Of a DNA stretch of 64,000 nt, positions 47,160-58,691 are shown in pieces; the first letter of the stretch is position 1, and each line of letters starts with the position of its first letter. A program made the position numbers and the translations under genes. Source of the DNA: Pseudofabraea citricarpa. Lineage: Eukaryota > Ascomycota > Leotiomycetes > Helotiales > Dermateaceae. Location: positions 186,001 through 250,000 of the forward strand of contig JAPWGK010000017.1 in assembly GCA_029641185.1 (NCBI GenBank), in the 5' to 3' direction. The notes beneath the pieces were generated by a model. The model had not been told where the DNA came from. It saw only the letters and a program-made list of their open reading frames with translations, and did not search any database.

Positions 47160-48933
47160 ATGCAGCATCGCGTTGATGGGAGAGAAGCGCAGAAACGAGC
47201 ACGGCAACGGCGGAAGCCCAAGCAGAAACATGCGGCGCCTTCTGCGAACGACGACAACGAGCGGGCAGAAGCCGACGATGTCCCAGATGATAACTCCCCG
47301 CCCTTGATGCACAGTCCTCCTTCCCGCGCCATTGCACCCTATGCGCCAGCCTCACAAGCAGCGGATCGCAAACTACAGTTTCTTATTCATCACTGTACGG
47401 CCACCTAACCTACCATCAACTTCCCTTGTTCCCTGTCCGTTTTTGTCACAGAATGGCTAGGCTAATGGGTTGCGGTTGTGCTTGCTGCCATAGATTGTAC
47501 GATTGTTGTGCAAGAAAGTGTCACATCGGTGGGGCCCCGCTATGAATGGTTCCCTTTCGCTCTACGAAATAAGGCCTTCTTTCACTCGGTCATGTCATCA
47601 ACATCCTCGCATGCCGCGTATCTGCAACAGGTCGATCTCCCGAAGGATTTCTTCTATCACCGGGGCGAGGCCATCCGCATGCTCAATTCACAGATTGCCG
47701 CAGGCCGTCATGACGAAGGGACCATCAATACCGTAGCAGTGTTTTCTCAGCAAGAGGTAAAATCACCCCTACTTTCCTTCGCCTAATATCGGTTCACATG
47801 CATGTATTTTCGGGAAAGTAGAAGAACATGTCAGAGGCTCAATGGCAAGAAAAAAAGTCAGGATCAGTTGTTTAACAGTAGTCTTATTTATCATTCTAGA
47901 GCTTCGAAGGTCGTGCTGAGAGCACGAAGATTCATCTGAATGGTTTGCTGCAACTAGTACGGGCTGCAGGTGGACTGCATTCACCCACTTTGAGCCCGAG
48001 AACCCGGCGATATGTTGCCCAGTACCCGCCCCCATCCCCCCTTGAACTCCAACTGGCTCGGGATGATGCAGGGCTAACAGGACCAATAGCACCGATCAAG
48101 CGGCGAGCATTGTGCTCATGACCAAGGAGATATTTCCTAGTGCCCTCGTGGCTGATCTCGAGGCCTACTTTAGGCCGCCAAGCCAAATCACGGCCGAATT
48201 CACTAAGGCCTTCCAACTGCGCCTGTCAAACTTCACCTATAACGGGGAAATGTATGACCAGGAAGCCAACAAGGTTTCAAAGCTCTGTGAGCAGGCTGCC
48301 GATGTTTATTGGGGACTCCGAAACTTAACCATATACTTACAAAACATACATGCGGGCAGAGAGGAAGTTGAAACCACTTCGCCGGATGATATCCAGTTTA
48401 GTGATCGTGTAGAGGTTCTGGAGCGTCTCGTACATTCACTTTGGTCCCAGGACGACCACGTTATATTTAGAGTGTTTGGTTGGGCGTGTCTGATTTATAT
48501 CTATGTCCACTTACGAGAGCTTCCATATCAGCTTGGGATGAATCCGATGCTGGCTGCGAGGATCAGATCTTGTCTGGAGAAAAGTGGGGATCTCAATGTT
48601 CTCCTTGCAACATTTCAAGACCTCTTCCTCTGGCAGATGTTTCTATGCGGCAAGGTTGCAGATTCTCGAGACAAATCATTCTTTGCCAGGCAAGTAACGC
48701 GGATTCTAATAATACGTAAAATTGAGAAGGAAGAGGACATTGTGGCCGCTTCAGAAGGCTTTCTATGGCCGGAGAAGGACGCAGGGTTCTCTCCAGATGA
48801 CGGCGACCGTTCCAGCGAGTCTATGGGAAGCCAGGCGGATAGCACTACGATGCGAAGCGACTCATCGACGGCGACTTTCCCCAAGGGGCTCGGTGCCCCG
48901 GCTATAGGCAGGGTGGTAATGGAGATCGAATGA
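47160..48933 (+). pseudogene. Fungal transcription factor domain 2-like gene with apparent frameshift
   Basis: Resembles the fungal-specific transcription factor family with the PF11951-type domain. Exons 47160-47394 and 47494-47756 join in phase, and a third starts at 47900. Family-like blocks are LQFLIHHY, YEWFPFALRNKAFFHSVM, a Leu-rich AYLQQ helix region, IHLNGLLQLVRAAGGL and, in the last part, DQAASIVLMTKEIFP to the end. The 47900 frame stops at 48117-48119, while the last 280 residues lie in another frame that opens at 48067. No GT..AG pair I tried links them cleanly, except a weak 47964-48100 option. The N-terminal basic stretch (KRARQRRKPKQKH) is what usually follows a Zn2Cys6 cluster, but no intact cluster precedes it. 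It is either a decaying gene or a gene with a missed intron or sequence error. Confidence 0.55.
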
Positions 48934-50262
48934 ACACCAAGATGCATGGCTACTTTTCCAACAGCTGGATACCAAATCGATCGCTGACCCAATAGCCGAT
49001 GTGGGCTTGTCTTGGTCACACACGACACCTGCATATTATCACAATACCATGCCTGTTGTGTCTGTTGCGGAGATAATGACACTCGCAGCGTACATTAGAC
49101 TTTACTAGCAACAAGAAAGCGACGTGCATGCTTACAATTGGCGAGCCTAAGATATTATTGTCCTGGGATTTCGCCGGATTCTGGGGTTAGTGAACCCAGC
49201 CTTGGGGCCTTGTCGAGGCAGCCCAGTCTCCATGGTGGCATAATCGTCTAGGCTTTATGGTTTTCCCTCTTTCATTTCCTGGAATCAATACAATAAACCG
49301 CGGGGGACAGATACACGAGAATATACGATTCAAAGTCTCAATGGCCGCCAACGAATAAATGTTTTCTGCGGCGCGGGACTAGTTAATGATGGTAGTTCAA
49401 CATCTATCAATTTGTTCGGTCGCGTATTTGGGTCATGAAGATTGGACTTCCTAAGCGACCGAAATGCAGCAGCATATCGAAACACCCAGCGGTGACAGGT
49501 AAGACGTCCACCTCCTCCCAGCTGGAGTATGCTAGAGTACTGACATGTGGAGTTAGTAGACAATCATATTCGCGATCATCAATCCGAGAACACAAATTTA
49601 AAGCGGTATCATCAACTGATCCGCCGACGGCATTCAAGTGGGCTGCAGGTAAAATTGAGATGAAATTAGGCATACAATCTGTCTAGAAGGTCAACGTAAA
49701 GATAATAGTGATCTCAGGAAGAAATATTAGATACTGTGTACTTTATCTACCGGTAGTCCTTGAAATCTTGTTCCTAATAGAATGTTACATTGACGGTGGA
49801 GACCTTTCGTTCGAAGTTAAGCGGCAGACTCTAGATATATGTTGGAGGCTTCAATGTGTATCACTTTACAACTCAAAGAAAATCCAATGAGAAGAGAAGT
49901 ACAACTGGAGAAGAGTAGGAAGGCCAAAAAAACCCAAAAAAACAGCACAATCATAAGTGAAGTCAGTTTGATGGCTATGATGTACCAAATGGGCCATTGT
50001 TTTTCCGTTGTAGTATGGGGTGTAGTTGTCGTTCAGAGAGCGCCTTTGCTCTTACCTCAACTCCATCACCAGTCATCATAGTTCCTTGCTTACAAATCCC
50101 CAGGTCCATCTTGCCAATTCCAAAGCGGATCCTTGGTTAGGCAGGAAGTGGCACCAGGTAGGCGGACTTGCCCATAAAACCCGGATGTAGGAACACAACA
50201 CAATCCTCTCTCATCTTTCTTCCAACACAACGCACAATGGTCAACCAAGAAGAAGGCTGCGC
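48934..50262. other. Intergenic with ambiguous small frames on both strands
   Basis: Two overlapping candidates oppose each other: a minus-strand 88-residue frame (49673-49407, true ATG) and a plus-strand spliced chain starting at 49435 (49435-49498, 49560-49648, then an uncertain last exon). Neither has a recognised domain. Nothing else seen. Confidence 0.5.
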
Positions 50263-50394
50263 ATGGGGCGAATGCTTAGGTAGGTCTCTCTTCCCTTTCA
50301 GATTGATCATAACAACATTCAACCTGGTGGTTCGTTCTAAAGGGATACTCGCTGACATTTCTCAAGAAGACTGAACACGTCTGGTCCTGACAAC

Positions 50395-50510
50395 GACGAC
50401 GGCAATGACAACACCAATACCAACAACAACAGTAGCAACGATGACAACAATAACGACGACGACGACATCAACATCAACATCAACACCAACATCAATGCCA
50501 ACACCTGCCA
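50395..50510. repeat. AAC/GAC/ATC trinucleotide low-complexity tract
   Basis: Runs of ACAACA, GACGAC and ATCAAC repeats; the frames read poly-Asn/Asp, poly-Thr or Gln-rich. A looser region of TTGGRTTGRCAAC repeats follows at about 50735-50840. Confidence 0.85.
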
Positions 50511-50847
50511 CCCTCCCGCCATCACCAACACCGCTACAGACAGACAGAGCCAGTGTCGGTGCTAGTACAGCAGAATGCCCACCCGAAAGGACGAGAACAG
50601 TCCTGGCGAAAACCAACGGCAAGAGCTGCACAATGCCCAGCAAGGCGAGGACAATCCTGGCCAACTGGCCAAGGCCATACGACATCGCAACAACAGACCA
50701 ACAGCCTTGCAGAGACACCTTTGACAGCCATGGCTGTATTGACAACAAGACTTGGGTTGACAACAAACATTTGGGTTGGCAACGAGAGTTGGATTGACAA
50801 CAACACTTGGATTGGCAACAGCAGCCACAGTGACAACAGTAGCACGA

Positions 50848-51147
50848 ATGGCAACAGCAGAAAGAAGAGCTGAAGAAGGAAGAAGAGCCGAAGAAGGAGG
50901 AGGGACCGCCGGATCAAACCGGAGAAGTGATTTTTTTGGCCCGTAAGTTTTCCATCACCTCATTGATTTTCAACAAATGCTTACAAGAATGTAATGCAGG
51001 GCATACCGGGCAAGACGTGTGGAATTCTATCTAATATTATTAACAGCATTAATAACATTGGGAGCTCTTATTGTTGCCATCATTAGCTTATATTATACAC
51101 AAAAGAGCTATGAGCTCACGAAGGAGGAAGATAACAAGGGATTGTAA
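50848..51147 (+). CDS. Small two-exon single-pass membrane protein, unknown function
   Basis: Exons 50848-50942 and 51000-51147 join over a 57-base intron (GTAAGT donor, GCTTAC branch-like site, GCAG acceptor) to 80 residues. The N-terminal 40 residues are Arg/Glu/Gly-rich (RRAEEGRRAEEGGG) and end with AYRARR. One hydrophobic helix spans about 41-64 (FYLILLTALITLGALIVAII), and a charged tail follows (ELTKEEDNKGL). The basic flank predicts a cytosolic N-terminus. The start could lie further upstream: the same frame continues through repeats but is broken by stops. I recognise no family. Plan resembles the other tiny membrane genes near 13-14 kb. Confidence 0.45.
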
Positions 51148-51348
51148 GAATCAAAATCAAAAATACCAAGACAACTGTTGGAAGAATAGTCACATGAGGC
51201 AAATGGTACGCTAGTGCCCATACAAGGCCTCCCTCCTGTAGTTCCTCTTTCCTCCTTAGATAAATCAATACCTTCGAAACGAGCATTATATCACCAGAGC
51301 GAATATATAGTGGCTATCGATCCATTGATTACAGTCAACCGACAACAA

Positions 51349-54120
51349 CTATTTATCTTTTGGCACTTCAAAGCCATTCAAGATGCGCCCGAACATAGCA
51401 CACATACGCCAACAACCCATATCTTGTAGCGCCTGGCTAGCTTTCCTAACCGCCAGTACATAATGCTCTCGTAGTACACCGATTTTCAACTTCGCATACG
51501 CCCAGCAGATCATGCCTCCAGTAAAAAGACAACTGGCAATCTCATATGAGCTTGCCGCAGCTGTGCCTCGTTCAATAGTCTGGTAACAGATATCTAACAT
51601 GTAGTGGACATGTGTCATGGTGGAATTCGCAATCTCGCTGTTGGCCCAGTACTTGAGATTTTCTTCCGCAAAGTTCCCGTCTTCCGAACTGGCTGATCGA
51701 CCGCCAACAAGATGCATATCCGAGAGACTGACATCGAGGGAGATATACCCCAGCCGGTGGAGCAGTGATGCAGCTATGCTGGTATGCTGCGTTTGGTAGC
51801 ATTCACTCCAACTATCGAGAGCGTCAACAAGCCACTTGCGCCGTTCTCGTAGACCTTCGCCGATAGGTTGTGCTTTAGTTCCAAGGCCCATCAATCCTGT
51901 CGGATTAAGCATGGATATCGATGTCCGCCATTCAAAGATATGTGTATGAATAGCGTAGAGTAGCACTATATTACCAAATTCTCCAACATTGACCAATGGC
52001 GGAGTTGGTTTAACCCATTTGTGCAAGAGAACACAGTTAAGAGCATGCAAATGGTAGCTAAAATATCGTGAGCCAAAGGGTTGGTTATTATCAGTAAAAT
52101 TAAACTCACGTAGATGGAGGCATGTCGGCAGGTCCGAGGAGAATCTTCCAAGTCTCCGCAGTAGGTGCATCCCAATACTCCTCAGGGCATGGGAACACGC
52201 AATTTGTAGTTTCTGCTTTACTGACATATGGCTGACAGTTGAACAGCGCTGGGTATTGACAATCGAATATCTATGAGCCAATGTTAGGGTTCTATTTTTC
52301 GATACCAACCCTATCGGATCTTTTTGAACAGAGTAGGCAGGCAGTGAAATTCGATATAAAACAGCAGAACTCACGTAAATAGATAACCCTAGCCTTTTTC
52401 GTTTCTCGCTTTCTATCCAGTTCATCCAATTTGACTCCATGCGACCATGGTGACTTTTCATTGCCGGCCTACAGTCCAGTAACCTGCCCCTTCGGCAAGC
52501 AGTGATGAGATTTCCTCTTCCGCCCTCGGCGAATTCATATAGTTGCTTGCTTCCGCTCCAGGCGCCACCGAGACAGAGTAAGAACAATGTCAATATGTTG
52601 TCAATATTCCTCATCTACAAAGGTTAGCCGAAGCATCGAGGAGACTGATAAGAGATAGACCTACATGTCTACTGTCTCGCCTCTGCTGGTCGGCAAAAGA
52701 CCCTGTAGCATAGTCAAAGAAGATGCGGGAAAATCGCCCGCGATCAGACTTTGAATGACTGGAACCTAGGAACATCATCGATGCAAGAAGTAACGGTGGA
52801 ACACTATAAAGATTGAAAGTCGGAATGTGTATAATTGGGAATCGAGGATGTATATGGTGAATATATAGACGGAAAAAGTAATCAAGGGCTTCAGCAGGAG
52901 GAAATGTTAATGTTGAATCGTTGATACCAGGTTGAGAGATTTCGTTTTTGGTAGGTACATTGAGTGCGTTCAATATTGATGTTCGTATTGGATCGTCTAC
53001 ATACTGAATGGAACGTTTTTGAAGCGTAGACGTCTTCATTGACATGCCACTCATTCTCGACTCTTCAATGACCGGCTGCCAAGAAACAGGCAACAAAGGA
53101 CGATGCGGCAAAGGTAGATGTCGAGTTGGACTAGGAGGCCCGCACACTTTATCTGGCCAGTCATTTGTGTCGTCGTCATCAGCATCAGCATCAACATGCA
53201 ATTGCTGGGCTGGCTGGCCATATGTTGGTTGAGCATGCTGGTAAGGGTTTTCGTCGAATTCAATAGGATTTAGCATATCCATATCGAAGTAATTTGGAGA
53301 ACCTTCTGACTGGAAATTCAACGTCCAAGAAATATCAGCATCATAAGCTCCCATGTAGGTGCTAGGGGCCTCTCCAAACATAAGAAAACCATCCCATAGA
53401 CCCGGATCAATCGAGTTATCAGTGGGTGGTAGAGCATATGGATCATATGGGGCAGGATGTTCCGGAGGTCCTAACGCTGCTTCCATCAAACTAGCTAGAC
53501 CTTGTCCTTGTTGGTTATGGGATATTGGTGAAGTAGATATATTTGGGTTATAGTTTGGTGTCGACGAGGAGTACATTGGCTGCGAAGTATGTTGGTATTC
53601 ATCTCGGTTCACAATGGGCGGATAAGCGCTTCCTTGACCCGGGGCAATCTGAGCCAAGTGGCCTCCATCTTCCTGGGCAAAGTTGACACTGTCATCATGA
53701 TGAACTAAATTATTGAACCCTCGAGGTTGCGACCGTCCTGCCGGAGAGGCATTCCTCGAGTTTGTCACGTGCTCGTCCTTCACCTGGACAGGCTGGACCA
53801 CAGACCCATGGATCTTGCGATGTCGATTGAGAAGATCGCTTCTCGTAAAGCGCTTCCTACAAATTGTGCAGGCAAACTTGCCTACTTCATCGTCTATTTG
53901 CTGGGTCAGTTGGGGTCTGGGGGCCCAGAGCATGGGTTTACAAATACTGACGGTTTGCCTGATGTCGCGTCAGGTTCTCAATGCGGCTGAAACTCTTGGG
54001 ACATCGAGGACATTGGAACCTCTTCACATCGGATGCGTCCTCGTCGCCCTTGGAATGTTTACGTTGTCGGCCGATAGTCAGGCCACGCGAGTTACTGGCA
54101 GTGGTACCATGGTGGTCCAT
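51349..54120 (-). CDS. C2H2 zinc-finger transcription factor with fungal-specific TF domain
   Basis: A probable sequence-specific regulator of RNA polymerase II. Five minus-strand exons keep phase: 54120-53952, 53893-52665, 52614-52375, 52270-52110 and 52057-51349, giving 835 residues. Two tandem C2H2 fingers open the protein: FQCPRCPKSFSRIENLTRH and FACTICRKRFTRSDLLNRH. A 58-base intron splits the codon of the last zinc-binding His of finger 1 (C at 53952, AC at 53893-53892). The middle is disordered. The fungal TF domain (PF04082-like) begins at AEALDYFFRLYIHHIHPRF and runs through the conserved block DCQYPALFNCQPYV and PEEYWDAPTAETWKILLG. I chose the ATG at 54120 (AAG-ATG-G); upstream frame lacks another true ATG. 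Targets unknown. Confidence 0.88.
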
Positions 54121-56546
54121 CTTCCTGCTGTCCACTTCCAGACATATACCCGGCGAGTCACACCAAGTCCAACCGCCTCGACCTGTCGCCTCCTCCCACG
54201 TTGCGGCCCGAAGCCCGAGTTGGAAGTTGGGAGCAGTGGACGTAGAGCCGTGCCTCTGATAAGCGCTGGAGGTGGTTATGCCAGGAGGTGGACGATGACC
54301 CCAATGTTCTGGATTGATACGGGAAAAACACTTTGTTGGTGGAGCCAGTATCACGGCCGTCCATTTCACATCTCGCGTCCGAGTGGACGCTGAAGCCCCA
54401 GCAGCCTCTAACCTGAAGCAGCCTGGACCGTACAGGGATCACCAACCTCAATTGGACGACATTCCTATGAAACCATCCATACGCGAGGAGCATTTCATTC
54501 TGTTCAAGTGCTGGGTAAGTAGACCAGGGCGGGATGAGATATCTACTTCTGCTTGGCTAGAGATACAGTTTCTGGAGAGCAGAGAACCACTTGGCACATC
54601 TTCGCCTTCTTTTATAGCACTTGTGCATATATCTCGGGCTCAACTTCGTCTTCTCCAGCTTGTTGACCTGTAACTTCGCTTTAGAGAACCGTGCTGATTA
54701 TTTGAAGAGCTTTGGTAGCGTCGACAAGAATCCGAGAATCCAATGCGCAGATCCTGACAAGTCTTGTCGAGGACCTTACCTCTGATCTCCAAGTGTTTGT
54801 TATGGAATATCGGCAGTAGTTAATAAGGATTTGATGGTAATAGAGAGGTTGTAGATATTGCGTTAATGCTACTTTCATTGCATCATTTCAAAAGACTTAT
54901 GTTGGGAATTGTCTCCCATATCCCCTTGAGTTGTTATATCTGGTCTCAATATCGCATCTCACCAGCTCACCAGCTCACCAGCTCAGCAAGAAAGCAATTC
55001 GTATTCTTTTCTGGGTATGATCAGTCGTAAATGTATGCTTAATGACCTGGAAGTTGTCTAACAATTTCTCATGATATACTTGGCAGTACCACGCTTCACC
55101 TTGAGCTACGTCGGCTATTTTGAAGATATGCAAAATATATACCACCGAAATGAATATATATAGGTACATATGGTCTACATATGGTCGCTTAACACATCTG
55201 ACGCCATGCCGGAATATCCAGGTCCTCCCTCTCCCTAAGGACTTACCCAGCTTGGTTCTTCAGCTTTCGATTTATTCTACAAAATAAAATCTCCTGGGCC
55301 GTGCGTGGCACCAAGATATTTAGATGATGAGCCTTCATCTCATTTTAGCAGAGCCTTGTTGTTATTGATATCGAGCCTCAATCTTGTATATGGATTGTTG
55401 GCCTGTTCAGAAGTAATATTATCAAAATAGATTGCATTATTCGCCTCATATGCAAACCCTTTTGGACAATATTCTCTACAGTAGTAGCCAGCTGTGGTAC
55501 AAATGTCAAAACTCGGGTATTTGTATCAGGGCACGTAATTGTATCAGGGCACAATGCATTTAATGTGTGCATGTAATTTATGAATTGCTTTCCCTAATAT
55601 TGCATCAGATTCGTGAGAATACGATAATCCTTGACATTGATTGCTGCTTGTAAAGCTTGACTCCCTTAGACATACTTTCCTGCTTCTGCGATGTTCGCAA
55701 TGTCCATTTGCTTCTTTACTTCATCGTCTCCTGGGTGCCCTCGCCAGTCTATGAATGAATAGGCCACTAGCTAACACTTTGCTGTATGCCAAGTCCTAAC
55801 TTTCTACATATCCACTTGAGCTAAGCTCTGGCCCATTTGAGGGCTTCAATAGCTCGGGGATTTTATTTTCGCATCTGCTTGGAAGGCTGCAGCTACAAAT
55901 TCGGTCTTACTGTGGCTTTGCCTTCGCAAGTTTAAGGGTATTTTGATGTCGTGTTTTTTTTAAGATAAGAAAAAAATAAGAAAAAAAGAAATAGAAACGA
56001 AGGATAAGCCACGAGCTCAGAATTGCAGGCCAAATGAGACGTGACTTGTCAACATCTGTAGTACTCGTAACAAATTCACTTTGGATTTAGATAGCCCTTC
56101 TGATCCTCGTTATAATATCTATAAAGACATAACTCTGTGTATGCTCTTCATGAAAAAAATCGTAGGTTGTAGGACCACATGCATACAAAGAGAACTTTCC
56201 CTCCTCAATCGAGATAAATGCGACGGGTCTGCCAGGCTTCAGCGAGTTGGGGACTATGAGGTCAGCCCTTTATTTTGCGCTTCAGAATGGTTGTGAATGT
56301 GCGACAGGGATAGTAGTATTCGAGAATCAAAGTGGCGGAGGTTCAGGGAAGTAGAAGCATTCAGACTCTGTCGTTCATAGATAGTATTAATGAGGATGAA
56401 GTTGGTGGCTTTGGAGTTTGCTGGCTCTCACGAAGGCGCCAATATCGGCTAAATTTTCTTCAGCCTTGTCTGCCTCGTCTGAAAAAGTTACGTCCCCGCG
56501 ACGATGGCTGCGACCTCCAACAACCTTACTCCAATTAAGCCACAAA
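54121..56546. other. Long intergenic stretch between divergent regulator and TRM61 genes
   Basis: No supported gene in 2.4 kb. The left part should be the leader and promoter of the zinc-finger gene. An ACCAGCTC repeat lies at 54958-54987, and A-rich DNA at 55960-55998. TGTATCAGGGCAC occurs twice at about 55525-55552. A spliced minus-strand possibility near 55338-55100 is noted among the rejected items. Confidence 0.55.
54958..54987. repeat. ACCAGCTC octanucleotide repeat
   Basis: About three and a half tandem copies of an eight-base unit. Confidence 0.85.
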
Positions 56547-56602
56547 ATGGCCTACAAACCCTCGCCGTTCCTCCATCAGGGGCTTCTGTCTTCGGACGAT
56601 AA
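56504..56602 (+). promoter_or_regulatory. Upstream ORF overlapping the TRM61 start
   Basis: An ATG in ACG-ATG-G context, 43 bases before the TRM61 ATG, opens a 32-codon frame in a different phase that ends at 56602, inside the TRM61 coding region. If it is in the mRNA, ribosomes would have to scan past it or reinitiate, which would lower TRM61 output. Confidence 0.45.
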
Positions 56603-58172
56603 TCTTGCAATTGTTCATTTGAAGCGCGACCTGCAATTGCCGACCGTACTTCGGTCCCACGACGCAGATGACGAAGGCTATTCAGAAGGAAAGGTAGTCA
56701 ATACGCGATTCGGATCGTTTCCTCACAAAACCCTGATTGGTCTGCCATGGGGCAGCCAGGTTCGTGCGTCGATTGTCGATACCGGGTCTCGCGGTCGAAG
56801 AGGGGAGAAGAAAGACAAGAAACGGAAGCGGGAAGAACCAGAGGAGGACGAAGCAAAAGAAAATAGCGCAGATACCCCCAAAGAGGAGAAGGACCCCAAA
56901 GAAGAGAAGGAAACGGTTGCCGCGAGCAGTGGCTTTATACATCTCTTACCTCCTACGCCAGAGAACTGGACTAGTTCATTACCCCATCGGACGCAAGTTG
57001 TGTATACGCCCGACTACAGTTATATTTTGCATCGCATTAGGGCAAGGCCAGGATCGCAAATTATTGAAGCCGGAGCAGGCAGTGGATCCTTCACGCATGC
57101 ATCTGCGAGGGCTGTATACAATGGTTACCCCGAAAAGAATGCGGAAGATGCCAATGGACAGGCTAAAAAAAGGCGAAAGCTGGGGAAAGTCTGGAGTTTC
57201 GAGTTCCATGAACAGAGACACGAGAAGCTTGTTGAAGAAATCCGGGATCACAATTTGGACGGAGTTGTTGAGCTTACACACCGCGACGTTTGCGAGAAAG
57301 GATTCTTAGTTGATGGCAAGAGCCCAAATGCTGAAGCTGTATTTCTTGACCTGCCGGCTCCATGGCTGGCTTTACCTCATCTTGCGCGATCACGGCCGCC
57401 GCCACTTACAGCCAAAGCTGGCGAGCCGTCTCAAGTAGGAGAGGAAACAATCACAGAGCCATTTGTATCGCCCTTGAATCCTAACGCACCTATCCACCTG
57501 TGCACATTTTCTCCCTGTATCGAACAGGTGCAGCGTACAGTATCCATCATGAGACGCTTGGGCTGGACGGAAATCTCTATGGTTGAAATATCACAAAAGC
57601 GGTTCGATATACGCCGAGAACGAGTCGGCATCGATCACGGTGCCCAACGAGGTCTTCAGACCACGCCAGCTAACGTGGACGAAGCACTTGCACGGCTCAT
57701 TGAGGTGGAGGGCACATTCAAGGCCTTTTATGCTTCAGAGAAGGGAGGAGAGCAAGAAGGCCCCCGCATAAAAAAGTCAAGCAAACCAAAGGAGAATCCA
57801 AATAATCGAGCAAAGATCTTGGAGAGTTTAGTCGAGAGAAAGGTTTACAAGGAAGGGCGCCTCAGCCACAAGACAGAACCTGATATTAAGACCCATACTA
57901 GCTACCTGGTTTTTGCAGTGCTTCCAATAGAGTGGACGCCTGAAGACGAAGAGCGAGCAAGAAACAAATGGGCAGTCAAGGTTAGAACCACGAATGATGT
58001 AGATGGTGATGGAGATGGAGCAAGAATGAGCAAGCGACAGCAGAAGAAAGCTGCCCGGCAAGCAACGAAGGACAAAGCCGCCGCAAATAAAGCACCAGTA
58101 GGGGATGTAGATACTAGTGCACCAAAAGACGAGCCAGTATTAGGTGCTTCAACAGAGATGGAGGGTTTATGA
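56547..58172 (+). CDS. TRM61: tRNA (adenine-58-N1) methyltransferase catalytic subunit
   Basis: Trm61 (Gcd14) with Trm6 makes m1A58 in tRNAs, needed in yeast for initiator tRNA stability. A single exon of 541 residues; start chosen at CAAA-ATG-G, since the frame upstream has no true ATG. The N-terminal domain has GKVVNTRFGSFPHKTLIGLPWGSQV. The SAM-binding motif IIEAGAGSGSFTHA lies at 172-185, and the DLPAPW motif typical of this family is near 57350. The terminal block is EISMVEISQKRFDIRRERVG. A charged insert at about 85-123 (KKDKKRKREEPEED and more) separates the two domains. The C-terminus adds a Lys/Ala-rich tail (KRQQKKAARQATKDKAAA). Longer than yeast Trm61 (383), mainly through these charged parts. 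Confidence 0.93.
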   Translation: MAYKPSPFLHQGLLSSDDNLAIVHLKRDLQLPTVLRSHDADDEGYSEGKVVNTRFGSFPHKTLIGLPWGSQVRASIVDTGSRGRRGEKKDKKRKREEPEEDEAKENSADTPKEEKDPKEEKETVAASSGFIHLLPPTPENWTSSLPHRTQVVYTPDYSYILHRIRARPGSQIIEAGAGSGSFTHASARAVYNGYPEKNAEDANGQAKKRRKLGKVWSFEFHEQRHEKLVEEIRDHNLDGVVELTHRDVCEKGFLVDGKSPNAEAVFLDLPAPWLALPHLARSRPPPLTAKAGEPSQVGEETITEPFVSPLNPNAPIHLCTFSPCIEQVQRTVSIMRRLGWTEISMVEISQKRFDIRRERVGIDHGAQRGLQTTPANVDEALARLIEVEGTFKAFYASEKGGEQEGPRIKKSSKPKENPNNRAKILESLVERKVYKEGRLSHKTEPDIKTHTSYLVFAVLPIEWTPEDEERARNKWAVKVRTTNDVDGDGDGARMSKRQQKKAARQATKDKAAANKAPVGDVDTSAPKDEPVLGASTEMEGL

Positions 58173-58691
58173 CCCAATCAGGTTAGCTGCCTACCTCATG
58201 TAGAATAAACGTAAGGCATCGTGGATAACTGAAATGATGAGACTATGTAATAAATTTTATCGCTTTGGTTTTTGGAAAGAAGAACATTTTAATCGTCTCC
58301 CACGCCGTGAAGGGAATTGTTGATTGCTTCCATGATATTTCCGACTTATAGCCTTATATGTCTTCGAGGAAGTAGAGGCTATTTAGTAAATTTCTATATG
58401 TAATAATTTTATGCTTTCAGAGACAAGAGGCAGCTAAGTTACTAAAAAGCAGCTTCAGATCGGCCAATCTTCTTCCATCATGTATCGCCCTCAGTCACTC
58501 TAAGAAAGGGATCGCGTCCCGTCTTCGTGAGTATCTGACTGATCTCATCTTGGTGCAACATCCATACTCTATTCTTGTAGATGGCTCCTCCCTGACAATT
58601 TTGATATCTCTTGTATTTCCATGTAGCTGAATATTCTGCCATGATTTTCTTTTCATATCAGTTAATGTACTCCGCTTCCGTACGAGTTTCT
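58173..58691. other. Intergenic between convergent genes
   Basis: No gene. AT-rich 3' regions of TRM61 and the following minus-strand gene. Confidence 0.65.

Noticed and set aside
54314..54673. 119-residue plus-strand frame with an inner GTAAGT
   Set aside because: No true ATG at the start and antisense to the leader of the zinc-finger gene.
55100..55338. Minus-strand two-exon chain with a GTAAGTCC donor
   Set aside because: In phase, but the product is about 52 residues without motif and lies in AT-rich DNA where such joins arise by chance.
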